From assembly GCF_004771275.1 (NCBI RefSeq), contig NZ_RQEV01000003.1, forward strand, positions 558,001 to 622,000: 64,000 nt of DNA, given 5' to 3'. Shown piece by piece: positions 29,530 to 38,135 of the stretch. The notes beneath the pieces are model-generated. The model worked only from the letters and a program-made list of their open reading frames with translations. It was not told where the DNA came from and made no database searches. The translations under genes were made by a program, and so were the position numbers. Within the stretch, counting starts at the first letter, position 1, and each line of letters begins with the position of its first letter. This DNA comes from Leptospira fluminis (GTDB taxonomy: Bacteria > Spirochaetota > Leptospiria > Leptospirales > Leptospiraceae).

Positions 29530-30719
29530 GGACGATCCGCGATATATTGTTTCTATTTCCGATTTTTTCCGTTCTCTGTTGTGTTCATAAAAACAAAACA
29601 TCCGCCGATTATTTCGAAAAGTATTTTCAGTATCAGGAAGTGATTCAAAAGGATTTTAAGGAAGGTCCGGTCCGAAGGATTCTTTACGGAAACCCCGAAG
29701 CATCCGACGAAAAGGAATTCGCGGAAAAGGGAGACCTTCTCGTCCTCGGAATGCGCCTTACGAAGGAACAGGATTTCTTCCGACCCAATCTTTCCGACTC
29801 TCCTCCGGAACTCACTGTATCGTCTCCTTATACGGTCTATGTAGAGGCTAAAAAGCAACATTTCAGGGAAGAACCGACGTACAAAATCAGGAGAGTAACG
29901 CAAATGATTTCTCCCGAATTGAGCGTCATCGATTTAATGCCGCATTTGGAATCATTTCTGGAACATGTGCGCAATCCGTCAGTACCGCCCTTGGAGACGT
30001 TTTCCTCTCTACAGCGTTTTTTATGCTCGAATATGGAATGTGATCTGCAAAGACGAAAGGATTCGATTCTTCTTTCCTACACTCTTTCCGAAAGAATGAA
30101 GAAGAATTTTCCGCTAGCGTACGAAAAATTCTCCAAACGACTAGAGCAAAGCGCCTTTCGATTACAGGTGTTCCAACCCGGAGGCTTTTCCGAAGGTTGG
30201 GAAATTTATAATGAAGGAAAAACGATTCGTCTCGAGATCCCGCATTCTCCGAAAGGGTACTGGTCTCGTCCGCACTCCTTACATTGTAGGTTCTACCTTT
30301 TTTTAAGAGTCTTCGGTTTGAAGATAGATATTCGAGGACTCGGTTACACTCTACACTTCGCGAGAAACGGAAAGACGGATACAGTCACCGGAAAATTTTC
30401 CAAAATTCCGGAGACAAAAATAGGCGGTAGATTTCTTTCCATTTTTCCTCCGGGGTTCGTAAACATTTTCATTCCAGGAAATATGGAGCAATATTTTGAG
30501 AACTACTTCGAATTGCTCGTTAATGGTTCCGACGGAAAAGGAGGAAGCAGATTCGTCTCCTCTACTCGAAGAGCCGGACACAAGACGACAGTCACCTTAA
30601 CAACGGAATCGGAAATTTTGCGTGAACGGTTTCTTCCGTTTCGGGGAAAGGACGAGGACGATTCCCCTAGCTTCGTTTCCGAATTTGAAAAGGCAGTGGT
30701 TCAGGACATCGGAGGATAA
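29526..30719 (+). CDS. Putative lipoprotein of unknown function
   Basis: The 397-aa protein begins with a hydrophobic signal ending FSVLCC, which can serve as a lipobox, so it is probably membrane-attached on the periplasmic side. The rest is a mixed beta-rich domain with no motif I can name. It contains several segments of aromatic and charged residues (FEKYFQYQEVI, HCRFYLFLRVFG). It is coupled to the thioredoxin-like gene, and both follow the membrane cyclase, so the three may form a functional group. Confidence 0.72.
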   Translation: MRTIRDILFLFPIFSVLCCVHKNKTSADYFEKYFQYQEVIQKDFKEGPVRRILYGNPEASDEKEFAEKGDLLVLGMRLTKEQDFFRPNLSDSPPELTVSSPYTVYVEAKKQHFREEPTYKIRRVTQMISPELSVIDLMPHLESFLEHVRNPSVPPLETFSSLQRFLCSNMECDLQRRKDSILLSYTLSERMKKNFPLAYEKFSKRLEQSAFRLQVFQPGGFSEGWEIYNEGKTIRLEIPHSPKGYWSRPHSLHCRFYLFLRVFGLKIDIRGLGYTLHFARNGKTDTVTGKFSKIPETKIGGRFLSIFPPGFVNIFIPGNMEQYFENYFELLVNGSDGKGGSRFVSSTRRAGHKTTVTLTTESEILRERFLPFRGKDEDDSPSFVSEFEKAVVQDIGG

Positions 30720-30864
30720 GTTCCCGTGAGAACGAGAGACTTTGGAAGGTATTTCAATTTAGAAAGTTTCTAAAACTGCTTGACTGGTCTAGTTCGAAAT
30801 GGATCCTATTAAGGGTTCGGCTTTTCACCGAATTTGAAAATTTTGAACTGTGAGCGGAGGAATC

Positions 30865-31563
30865 ATGGAACTCGCCCTCTTTACCCAGCAGGGTCTTTAC
30901 TTTTTAGTTAAGTACATCCATTTTCTAGCGGGCATTACTTGGATCGGAATGTTGTATTATTTCAATTTCGTCCAAGGGCCTTTCTTTAACGAAACCGATG
31001 CGGATACGAAAAAGAACGCAACGCAAAAATTGGTTCCCCGCGCCCTCTGGTGGTTCCGTTGGGGCGCTATGTTCACTTTCCTTTCCGGAATCGCGATGAT
31101 CGCTCTGGCTTTGAGCACCGGAATCCCTCATAACTCCCAGTGGGTTGTGGTCATTCTCGTAGGCGCAATTTTCGGTACGATTATGTGGGCCAACGTTTGG
31201 TTCGTGATCTGGCCGAATCAAAAAGTGGTGATTGCTAAAGCGAAAGGTGAAACCACCGTTGATCCGGCACCGAATGCAAACCGCGCTTTTGTGGCTTCCA
31301 GAACGAACACATTTTTGTCCATCCCGATGCTTTTCGCTATGGGTGCGGCTCGCAACCTTCCCCTGGCGTATAGCCCTAATAAACTGGGTATGTTTTTGGG
31401 ATTGATCACTTTGATCGCGTTGATCGTCGAAGTGAACGCGTTGGTTGCCGACCAAAACGGACCGAGCGTAAAACCGATAAAATCCGTTAAGGCAGTAATT
31501 ACTAGCGGATCCGTTTTCGCTTTGGTAACCTATCTTTTGATGGAAGCTTTGTTAACCGCATAA
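30865..31563 (+). CDS. PuuD-like urate-oxidase N-terminal family membrane protein
   Basis: The 232-aa integral membrane protein has the Urate_ox_N/PuuD pattern: YIHFLAGITWIGMLYYFNFVQGPFF at residues 17-41, ALWWFRWGAMFTFLSGIAMI, an Asn-Trp motif (TIMWANVWFVIWPNQK), and further hydrophobic helices. In some bacteria full-length PuuD joins this region to a C-terminal cytochrome c and oxidises urate; here that domain is absent but a cytochrome c gene follows after 11 bp. ATG 30865 has GGAGG just upstream; GTG 30850 would add five residues. The substrate in Leptospira is unproved. Confidence 0.78.
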   Translation: MELALFTQQGLYFLVKYIHFLAGITWIGMLYYFNFVQGPFFNETDADTKKNATQKLVPRALWWFRWGAMFTFLSGIAMIALALSTGIPHNSQWVVVILVGAIFGTIMWANVWFVIWPNQKVVIAKAKGETTVDPAPNANRAFVASRTNTFLSIPMLFAMGAARNLPLAYSPNKLGMFLGLITLIALIVEVNALVADQNGPSVKPIKSVKAVITSGSVFALVTYLLMEALLTA

Positions 31564-31574
31564 GGACGGCTTAA

Positions 31575-31958
31575 ATGAATCGTTCCCGAAATATCGGGTT
31601 CGGTAAAAATAGGGGCGGTTTCGGCCGCCTCTATTTTTTGGCCGGAACCTTTCTTATTCTATCCTCGGTTTTCATCGCTTGCAAAGGAGAGGAAAATCTC
31701 ACTCCCGAGCAAAAGCTGGAGGCAAAAGGAAAAGGAATCTACGTGGCGAATTGCACCGCTTGCCACAATCAAAATCCGAAATTGGACGGTCCCATTGGTC
31801 CATCGGTTGCGAACTCTTCTCTTGAATTGTTAAAGATTCGGATCCGAGAAGGCGGCTATCCGGAAGGATACACGCCTAAAAGAAACAGTAAGCTGATGAC
31901 CAAGTTTCCTTTCGGAGACGAGGAAATTTCCGCGTTAGAAGCGTTTTTGAAAAAATGA
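31575..31958 (+). CDS. Membrane-attached cytochrome c
   Basis: The 127-aa protein has an N-terminal hydrophobic stretch ending VFIAC, probably a lipoprotein signal, then one haem-attachment motif C-x-x-C-H (CTACH at about residue 64) and a candidate methionine ligand in KLMTKFPFGDEEI. It is a small class I cytochrome c with room for one haem. Placed 11 bp behind the PuuD-like gene, it probably supplies the electron acceptor that is fused to PuuD elsewhere. Confidence 0.88.
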   Translation: MNRSRNIGFGKNRGGFGRLYFLAGTFLILSSVFIACKGEENLTPEQKLEAKGKGIYVANCTACHNQNPKLDGPIGPSVANSSLELLKIRIREGGYPEGYTPKRNSKLMTKFPFGDEEISALEAFLKK

Positions 31959-32000
31959 CGGATATGTTATCCGAAGAAAAAGTTTCTTAGAAAAATCGGA

Positions 32001-32025
32001 GGCTTTTTCCCGATGTGGAAAAGCC
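32001..32025. terminator. Hairpin between convergent genes
   Basis: GGCTTTTTCC (32001-32010) pairs with GGAAAAGCC (32017-32025), one T bulged, around a 6-nt loop. It lies in the gap between cytochrome c and the convergent phosphatase gene. No long U-run follows, so terminator function is only likely. Confidence 0.45.
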
Positions 32026-32052
32026 GCCGATCGGAATTCCAATAGGTTTTCG

Positions 32053-32904
32053 TCAGTTTCTCCCGATCGAAATCCTGACGTTCCTTAAAATATCGATGAT
32101 CTGTTTATGAATTTTTCCGTTTGAAGCGACCACTTCCGTTTGTCCGGAGAGGAAATGCTTTCCGTGAAAATCGGTCAGCTTTCCGCCGGCTTCCATTAGG
32201 ATAACGGAACTGGCTACGGTGTCCCAGAGTTTTACGCCCTTTTCCCAGATTCCGTCCAGCACACCTTCCGCAACCCAGCACGTATCTAGAACGAAAGATC
32301 CCGTTCTTCTCATCGATCGCCCACAACTGATAAAGGCGGTAATGTCGGAGATCACTTCGTTCAGGATTTCTTTTCTGTTCGTAGGAAAACTAGATACCAA
32401 CAAGGATCTCGCTAGAGCGTCCGTATTGGAGACGTCTATCCGTAAGCCGTTTTTGAAAGCGCCTTGGCTCAGAATAGCGGAGTAACGGGCATCGAGTTCC
32501 GGAGCGAATACGATCCCTGCAACGGGAGTTTCTCTATGTTCTAAGCCGACGGAAACCGCATATAGTGGAATGCCTCGAACAAAATTCATGGAACCGTCTA
32601 TCGGATCCAATACCCAACGAAAGGAATTGCTTCCTTCATGGCGATAGTAATCTTCCGATATGATCGAATCGGCGGGAAAGTTTTGTCTCAGAAATTCGAT
32701 GAGGAATTTTCCCATCAATTCGTCGGCTTTCGTGATACGATCCTTTTCTTCGGAATCCGAGACGATTCCGAAAACCCGAATTTCTTTCTGCAATTTTCTC
32801 GCAGATTCGAGTACTAAACCGGAAATCGACTGAACGGATTTAATCCGTTTTTTGACTTCTTCCAGGGGAAAATCTATCGGAGGGGCAAGTGATTCCATTG
32901 GCAT
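32053..32904 (-). CDS. Inositol monophosphatase family protein
   Basis: The 283-aa protein has the Mg-dependent phosphatase motifs: the first acidic site EDYYRHEG, WVLDPIDGSMNFVRG (canonical W-x-x-D-P-x-D-G-T-x-N-F with Ser in place of Thr), and the third site LWDTVASSVILMEAGG. Targets in this family include inositol phosphates, histidinol phosphate, PAP and fructose-1,6-bisphosphate, so substrate is open. It is the last gene of a minus-strand operon behind an unknown protein (16 bp gap) and a beta-galactosidase. Confidence 0.88.
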   Translation of the reverse strand: MPMESLAPPIDFPLEEVKKRIKSVQSISGLVLESARKLQKEIRVFGIVSDSEEKDRITKADELMGKFLIEFLRQNFPADSIISEDYYRHEGSNSFRWVLDPIDGSMNFVRGIPLYAVSVGLEHRETPVAGIVFAPELDARYSAILSQGAFKNGLRIDVSNTDALARSLLVSSFPTNRKEILNEVISDITAFISCGRSMRRTGSFVLDTCWVAEGVLDGIWEKGVKLWDTVASSVILMEAGGKLTDFHGKHFLSGQTEVVASNGKIHKQIIDILRNVRISIGRN

Positions 32905-32920
32905 TCGACTCAGGTTAATA

Positions 32921-33871
32921 TTAGGTCCGTTCTTCCCTTAAAATCTTCCAGGCCATATTTCCGGAAGGGGACAAAATTCGTTCCGAGGTATGGGATCGAA
33001 GCCAGGCATAAAGGGATTCCCGGGCGGATTCTTCAAAAGTCATATTGTCCGACGTTAACAAAAGATCAACAACTTGCCGGAATGATATAAAATCGCGCGC
33101 TATCTTTCCTAACGAGCTATCTAGAAATCTGGCCGTCAATGTCAGATATTCCACTGCCAGAGGCTCGAAGATTCTTCCGAGCAACCAATCCTTAGAGGTG
33201 ATTCCGAGAGTTTCGCCTATGATTTTAATCTGCTTGGAATAGTCCACTTCGTCGAAGATCTCGGAATGCGTGTGTCTTATATTATCGTGGTATTCGGCTC
33301 CGACTTGAACCATAAATTCTGACTCCCCGTATTTTCGAGGAAAGAAGTCCACGACCAAGCCGTCGTCGATCACTAGGTAATCGAGAGGAACCACGCGGGC
33401 TAAATAATAGATCCTCTTGGTACGAACGGACATAGTTCTGCCCTGCACGGCTTGGGCTAGAACATCCTGTTTTTCGGCTCCACCCAAATACATCAATTGA
33501 AAGCTCACCACAAGGAGATAGGGCGGAAGATGTTTTTCCCAATATTTTGGAGAATTTTCGCGAAAGGTTTCCTCTTCCGGATAAAACGGTTTTACCAAAA
33601 AAAGTCGATCGCTATCTCTTTTAGGTCTCGGTTCCGGAAGAACCAGGCAATTTGAAACGAGTTCGGGTAGTCTCTCCTTGACGCTTTCTAGAAATGATTT
33701 TGCCGCAGGAAAATCCACTTCGAATACGGAACAGGGAGGGAGGGCATAATCCTGTTCGAATTCTATAAACGGCGTATGAAGATTATCCACATAAATCGAA
33801 TGAGGAATATTCGATCCCTTCGGAACGTTCGCTAGTATGGAATTCAATTCGCTTATTTCTTTTCGATTCAT
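32921..33871 (-). CDS. Protein of unknown function
   Basis: The 316-aa protein is soluble, without signal peptide or membrane segment, and I recognise no family. Visible features are an N-terminal part with several Phe and Pro residues (CSVFEVDFPAAKSFLESV), a central beta region (LVVSFQLMYLGG, RIYYLARVVPLDYLVIDDGLVVDFFP) and a helical C-terminus. Its start overlaps the beta-galactosidase stop by 4 bp, so it is cotranslated with it. A role in carbohydrate metabolism is guessed only from neighbours. Confidence 0.75.
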   Translation of the reverse strand: MNRKEISELNSILANVPKGSNIPHSIYVDNLHTPFIEFEQDYALPPCSVFEVDFPAAKSFLESVKERLPELVSNCLVLPEPRPKRDSDRLFLVKPFYPEEETFRENSPKYWEKHLPPYLLVVSFQLMYLGGAEKQDVLAQAVQGRTMSVRTKRIYYLARVVPLDYLVIDDGLVVDFFPRKYGESEFMVQVGAEYHDNIRHTHSEIFDEVDYSKQIKIIGETLGITSKDWLLGRIFEPLAVEYLTLTARFLDSSLGKIARDFISFRQVVDLLLTSDNMTFEESARESLYAWLRSHTSERILSPSGNMAWKILREERT

Positions 33872-35892
33872 GATTTTCGTCGCGGTATAATACGCACTTC
33901 GAAAGGTTTTAGCCGTCTCCAGCCCGCAAAAACGTTTTTTCCGGAATGATTCAGATAGATTTCGTAATTCTTCTCTTTTCCGTTTCGCAAGACTCTTTCC
34001 ACATTCGGTCCGTAAAAGGAAAAACCGACTCCGGCATTTCGCAAAATCCTCCTGTATAAGAGCATAAACGAAATGGGATGAAGACTCGCTCCGACATATA
34101 CTACGGATCCCTTTCCGAACCGATTGTGTGTGATTACGGGTTTTCCTTTATAGAACTTTTTGCCGTCCGTATATGTCGCCCAAACCTCGGCGGTTTCCGG
34201 TTCGAGAATTTCGCAGATTTTGGAGCAGGTTCCCGGTAACACCCTGAATCTGAATTTTACCGGTTTTTCTCCTACCGCTTCGAATTTGCGGACATTGATT
34301 CCCGCCATTTTACGGAACGGGCCTGGTATAGGAGAATCCAGCATCCAACCGTTTTTGTCTTTCGCTCCCGATCGATAACCGAGTACGAGGGTTCCTCCCG
34401 CGCTTACGTATTCTTCCAGCTTTTTTACCGTCGCTTCATCTACCATAGAATACAAAGGAAGAACCAAAATCTTGTATTTAAAAAAGTCAGCCTCCGCGGC
34501 GGGAAGGAAGTGGGTATTCACATTTAAAATGTTCAGACCCGCGAACCAGGTTGCCATTTCCAAGTCGTACCCGACCTGGGCAAAAGGGACCGGAGAAAAT
34601 TTTAATCCGGAAGATACGGGCTGGTGTTTGAAATTTCTCGCATTGTCGATGTCGTGTAAGACGGCCACTTCTGCGGGAAAAGGTTCCGATGCAAAATCTT
34701 CCGCGTAAGGAAGAATCTCCGCGATCCCCTTTTGCAATTCGAAGTATCTTTCGGTCAATTCCTTGTCATGATCCAAAATTCCGTAGCAAAGCTGTTCCTG
34801 ACCATACCTTGCCGTCCTGTAACGGAAAAAAAGAATCTGGTCCGCTCCCTGTGTTATCGCTTGCTTCATCCATAGCTGGGTTTGACCTGGCGCCGGAAGA
34901 TAACCTAAAACTTCATGACCTTGGAATCCGGATATCTGCTCCATTACCGTAAAGGAGCGATTCTTAAGTCCTCGATTGTACTGGTGCATGACCGAAACGA
35001 ACGGGTGAGGAAACGGTTCCTGCTGATCTCCCCATGTCGGATAATTGTCCCAAGACACATAATCCAAGTTCCTGAATAACTCGGCCATATCGATCACGGG
35101 AAGAAACGGACTGGGATATAGATTGGTGGTCAGCATTCTTCCCGGAGATAGCTTTCTGAGGATTTGCGCCTGCATGCGGACAAAGTCCACAACGGTATCC
35201 GAATGGAATCGGTAAAAATCCTGGATCATGGACGGATTGAAATTCGCGGAAACATGAGGTCCCGGAATTGGAATCTGGTCCCAGTCGTCGAAAACGATCC
35301 CCCAAAAAACGCTGCCCCAAGTTTCGTTCAGAACCTTGAGAGTTTTGTATTTCTTTTTGAGCCAGCTTCGGAACGAGATGAGGGAAGTCGGAGAATGATC
35401 TATGTCCGAACCTTCGTGTCCTATCTCATTATCGATTTGCCAAGAGATCAGCGCGGGGTGCCTTCCCAAGGCTCTGGCCATTTCGGTTACCAATTTTTCT
35501 GCGGCTTTCTTAAATTTGGGGGAAGAAAAACAGGCCTGTCTTCTGGTTCCGATGGTCCTCGTGATCCCATCACGGATCTGCATGACTTCCGGATATTTTT
35601 GCGCTAGCCAAGGAGGAAAGGTTGCCGTAGGCGTTCCTAAGATCGCCTGCATCCCGAATTTTCCGACCAAATCCAATATTTTGTCCCAAAAGGAAAAATC
35701 GAATAACCCTTCTTTCGGTTCGACGAGGGCCCAGGAAAATTCTGCGAGGCGTACGACAGAAAGTCCCATGTCTTTCATGATCCGGAGGTCTTCCTTCCAA
35801 TCGTTTGGAGTCCATTGTTCCGGGTAATAATCAGCTCCGAATTTCATGATCGTCGTTTTAAAATAAGTAGGACGATGTTCGTGGAAAGCCAT
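33868..35892 (-). CDS. GH42-family beta-galactosidase
   Basis: The enzyme belongs to glycoside hydrolase family 42: the N-terminal TIM barrel opens KFGADYYPEQWTPNDW, with the acid/base Glu in WQIDNEIGH and the likely nucleophile in FTVMEQISGF, then a trimerisation domain and a C-terminal beta domain. GH42 enzymes release beta-galactose and related sugars from oligosaccharides; no signal peptide is apparent, so a cytoplasmic location is likely. The length is 674 aa from ATG 35892, which has GGAAAGGG just upstream, or 659 aa from ATG 35847 at the conserved MKFGADYYPEQW but without a Shine-Dalgarno sequence. The operon partners downstream are an unknown protein and a phosphatase. Confidence 0.88.
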   Translation of the reverse strand: MAFHEHRPTYFKTTIMKFGADYYPEQWTPNDWKEDLRIMKDMGLSVVRLAEFSWALVEPKEGLFDFSFWDKILDLVGKFGMQAILGTPTATFPPWLAQKYPEVMQIRDGITRTIGTRRQACFSSPKFKKAAEKLVTEMARALGRHPALISWQIDNEIGHEGSDIDHSPTSLISFRSWLKKKYKTLKVLNETWGSVFWGIVFDDWDQIPIPGPHVSANFNPSMIQDFYRFHSDTVVDFVRMQAQILRKLSPGRMLTTNLYPSPFLPVIDMAELFRNLDYVSWDNYPTWGDQQEPFPHPFVSVMHQYNRGLKNRSFTVMEQISGFQGHEVLGYLPAPGQTQLWMKQAITQGADQILFFRYRTARYGQEQLCYGILDHDKELTERYFELQKGIAEILPYAEDFASEPFPAEVAVLHDIDNARNFKHQPVSSGLKFSPVPFAQVGYDLEMATWFAGLNILNVNTHFLPAAEADFFKYKILVLPLYSMVDEATVKKLEEYVSAGGTLVLGYRSGAKDKNGWMLDSPIPGPFRKMAGINVRKFEAVGEKPVKFRFRVLPGTCSKICEILEPETAEVWATYTDGKKFYKGKPVITHNRFGKGSVVYVGASLHPISFMLLYRRILRNAGVGFSFYGPNVERVLRNGKEKNYEIYLNHSGKNVFAGWRRLKPFEVRIIPRRKS

Positions 35893-36013
35893 TACCCTTT
35901 CCAGAAAGAAAACTGAGAATCGGGAGTTTAACGAGGAAAAAATACTGTCTTTTCGATGCGATTCGTAGAGAATAGAATGGTGCAAGTTCGATTAGGACGA
36001 TTTTAAGCCCTTC

Positions 36014-36871
36014 ATGGAAAATCGAGACTCTTATGTTTACGGTATTCTCCCAGACGTACATTTTCGCTATTCCGCGGCGGAAATTTCGTACGCGGTAACT
36101 GCGGCATCCCACCTGCACGGGATAGACGATACAGGCACGGAACTCTTAGGAAGGACCATGCTTGCGGCTTTCTTTCTTGCGGATTTGGTAAAAGAAGAAA
36201 CGAAAGTCAGCGTGCAGATCAGATTTTACGACGATTCCGAAATTCACTCCGTATTGGCATATAGTACGCGCGACGGAAGAATGAAATCGACCTTACGATA
36301 TAGACCTGAAGAAGACGTAGAACAGGATCAAATCTCGGAAGAAAATCTCGGAATTCTAAAAGTATTCCGTTGGAGAAACGGTGAATGCATTTATCAATCC
36401 ATTGTGCCTTTTCGAAACGTAAGTTTCGAGACGAACATAGAGAATTATCTTAGGGATTCCGAACAGGTTCCTTCCTTTTTAGTCATTTTTTTCAAACAAG
36501 ACGGCCTGCACTGGAATGTCCGCGGATTATTCCTCCAAGCTTTACCCGAAGCGAAACCTGTGCATGTGGAAGCCGTTCGGGAATGGGCGGAGGCTATCGA
36601 AGCTAATAAGACCGATTTTCTATCGGAAAACGTTCATGATTGCCTGGATCGATTGGGAAAATTGGGGAGCACGATCGTTCATACTTTGGAGGAGGGAAAA
36701 CCCGAATTTAAATGCGATTGTTCCGAACAGAAGATCAAGGAACTGATCCAAACTCTGGGAAAGGAAGAGGCTATGGATATCGCCGAGGAACAAGGGCAGA
36801 TCGAAGTAACTTGCGAATTCTGCAATTCCGTTTACCGTTTTCCTAAGGAGCAAGTCCTAGAACTTTTTTAA
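36014..36871 (+). CDS. hslO: Redox-regulated chaperone Hsp33
   Basis: Hsp33 is a holdase turned on by oxidative unfolding of its zinc domain. The 285-aa protein has the family N-terminal fold and the C-terminal cysteine pairs C-x-C (CDC) and C-x-x-C (CEFC) that hold zinc, about 30 residues apart. It is the first gene of a plus-strand cluster with tsaE (8 bp gap), tsaB and rnr. The start codon is ATG 36014; no strong Shine-Dalgarno sequence is seen. Length agrees with the family. Confidence 0.93.
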   Translation: MENRDSYVYGILPDVHFRYSAAEISYAVTAASHLHGIDDTGTELLGRTMLAAFFLADLVKEETKVSVQIRFYDDSEIHSVLAYSTRDGRMKSTLRYRPEEDVEQDQISEENLGILKVFRWRNGECIYQSIVPFRNVSFETNIENYLRDSEQVPSFLVIFFKQDGLHWNVRGLFLQALPEAKPVHVEAVREWAEAIEANKTDFLSENVHDCLDRLGKLGSTIVHTLEEGKPEFKCDCSEQKIKELIQTLGKEEAMDIAEEQGQIEVTCEFCNSVYRFPKEQVLELF

Positions 36872-36879
36872 AGGAGACG

Positions 36880-37449
36880 ATGCATAAGAGTTATATCGAT
36901 ATCGGACTCGACGATCTGCAAATTCCCGCCAGCGATCTAGCCGAATCCACGGCTTTGGCCTGGAAACGGGGGAAATATCCTATCGTTCTACTATCCGGAA
37001 ATATGGGCTCGGGTAAAACCACACTCGTGTCCCGTTTTGTGCAGGAATTATATAAAGAACTTTCCTCGCATAAAAACGGGCCGAAACTTTGGGTCAACTC
37101 CCCTACGTACACTCTCATGAACGAGTATCCTTTACCCGAGGTTCAAAGCGAAGCGGGAGAGAAATTGTCGATTTTCCATTTTGATCTTTATCGACTTTCC
37201 GGCGAGGCGGAAACGGAGGATTTAGGTTTTGAAGAATATTGGGGGCGCCGCGGAATCTGTATTGTAGAATGGTGGGATCGAGCTCCGAAAGCGTTTTCAA
37301 ATATGCGGTGTTCCGCGTCCGTGAGCATTTACGAAAACGGGGCGGAAGAATCTAGAAATCTTAATGTAGAATGGTTCGGATCCGATTGGATGAGTTACGA
37401 TTCCGAGCTAGCGTCCATTTTGAACCGGGCAAAGAAGGAAATCGGATGA
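36880..37449 (+). CDS. tsaE: tRNA threonylcarbamoyladenosine biosynthesis ATPase TsaE
   Basis: TsaE is the ATPase that works with TsaB and TsaD in making t6A37 on tRNAs. The 189-aa protein has Walker A GNMGSGKTTL, the switch-like SPTYTLMNEY, the HFDLYRLSG motif and the conserved C-terminal EYWGRRGICIVEWWDRA. It is somewhat longer than the usual 150 aa because of insertions between these blocks. AAGGAG lies 3 nt before ATG 36880. It overlaps tsaB by 4 bp (ATGA), a common arrangement. Confidence 0.93.
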   Translation: MHKSYIDIGLDDLQIPASDLAESTALAWKRGKYPIVLLSGNMGSGKTTLVSRFVQELYKELSSHKNGPKLWVNSPTYTLMNEYPLPEVQSEAGEKLSIFHFDLYRLSGEAETEDLGFEEYWGRRGICIVEWWDRAPKAFSNMRCSASVSIYENGAEESRNLNVEWFGSDWMSYDSELASILNRAKKEIG

Positions 37450-38135
37450 AAAAGATCCTATTCTTCGACGCTACCAATCGATGGATCGTCGTGGAGTCCT
37501 TTTACCTCTCAGAGGATGGGAAGTTGACGAATCTCCAAAGATACTCCGGGCTTCACAACAGGGAATCTGCGGAAAGGTTGGTTAAGGAAATCGGAATCTG
37601 TTTGGAAGAGTCAGGATGGAGTTCCCCGGATTTGATCGTCACGGCTCTGGGGCCGGGATCATTTACCGGAATCCGAATATCGGTTTCCACAGCCAGAAAT
37701 TTCGCCCAAATTTGGAAGATTCCCGTTCTTGGATTCGATAGCCTAGAGGTGTATTCCTCACATTATTTCCGGGAAGAGGATTCGGCAGTAATCGTTGCAA
37801 TCGAAGCCAAACAGAATAAGATATACTTCGCTTTACGTGACCGGATCGGTTTTCTGGGAAGTTTCGACATTGCTCCGACGGAACCCGCGGAAATTCTTCC
37901 GGAAGAAAGGCTTAGTTCTTACTTAATCGCCCGACGATTTACGGATTGCCCCGATTTCTTTTCCGGCGAGAATATGGAAGATCGTTTGCCTTCTTCCGAA
38001 TCGATTTTAACGGAAAGCGTCGCGCAATTGCAGAGCGCGATTCTCGATCCGAGTCGATTTTCCTTCCGGGATTTACTCCCCAACTACATCCGCGGAACAT
38101 ATGCGGATCATAAATTAAAGGTATTTTTAGAATGA
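37446..38135 (+). CDS. tsaB: tRNA threonylcarbamoyladenosine biosynthesis protein TsaB
   Basis: TsaB is an ASKHA-fold partner that scaffolds TsaD. The 229-aa protein starts MKKILFFDATN, then has the family hallmark GPGSFTGIRISVSTARNFA at about residue 65 and the following LGFDSLEVY. As in other TsaB proteins the second half is divergent. ATG 37446 overlaps the tsaE stop, with GAAGGAAATCGG upstream; the frame is open further upstream but inside tsaE. It overlaps rnr by 4 bp. Confidence 0.92.
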   Translation: MKKILFFDATNRWIVVESFYLSEDGKLTNLQRYSGLHNRESAERLVKEIGICLEESGWSSPDLIVTALGPGSFTGIRISVSTARNFAQIWKIPVLGFDSLEVYSSHYFREEDSAVIVAIEAKQNKIYFALRDRIGFLGSFDIAPTEPAEILPEERLSSYLIARRFTDCPDFFSGENMEDRLPSSESILTESVAQLQSAILDPSRFSFRDLLPNYIRGTYADHKLKVFLE

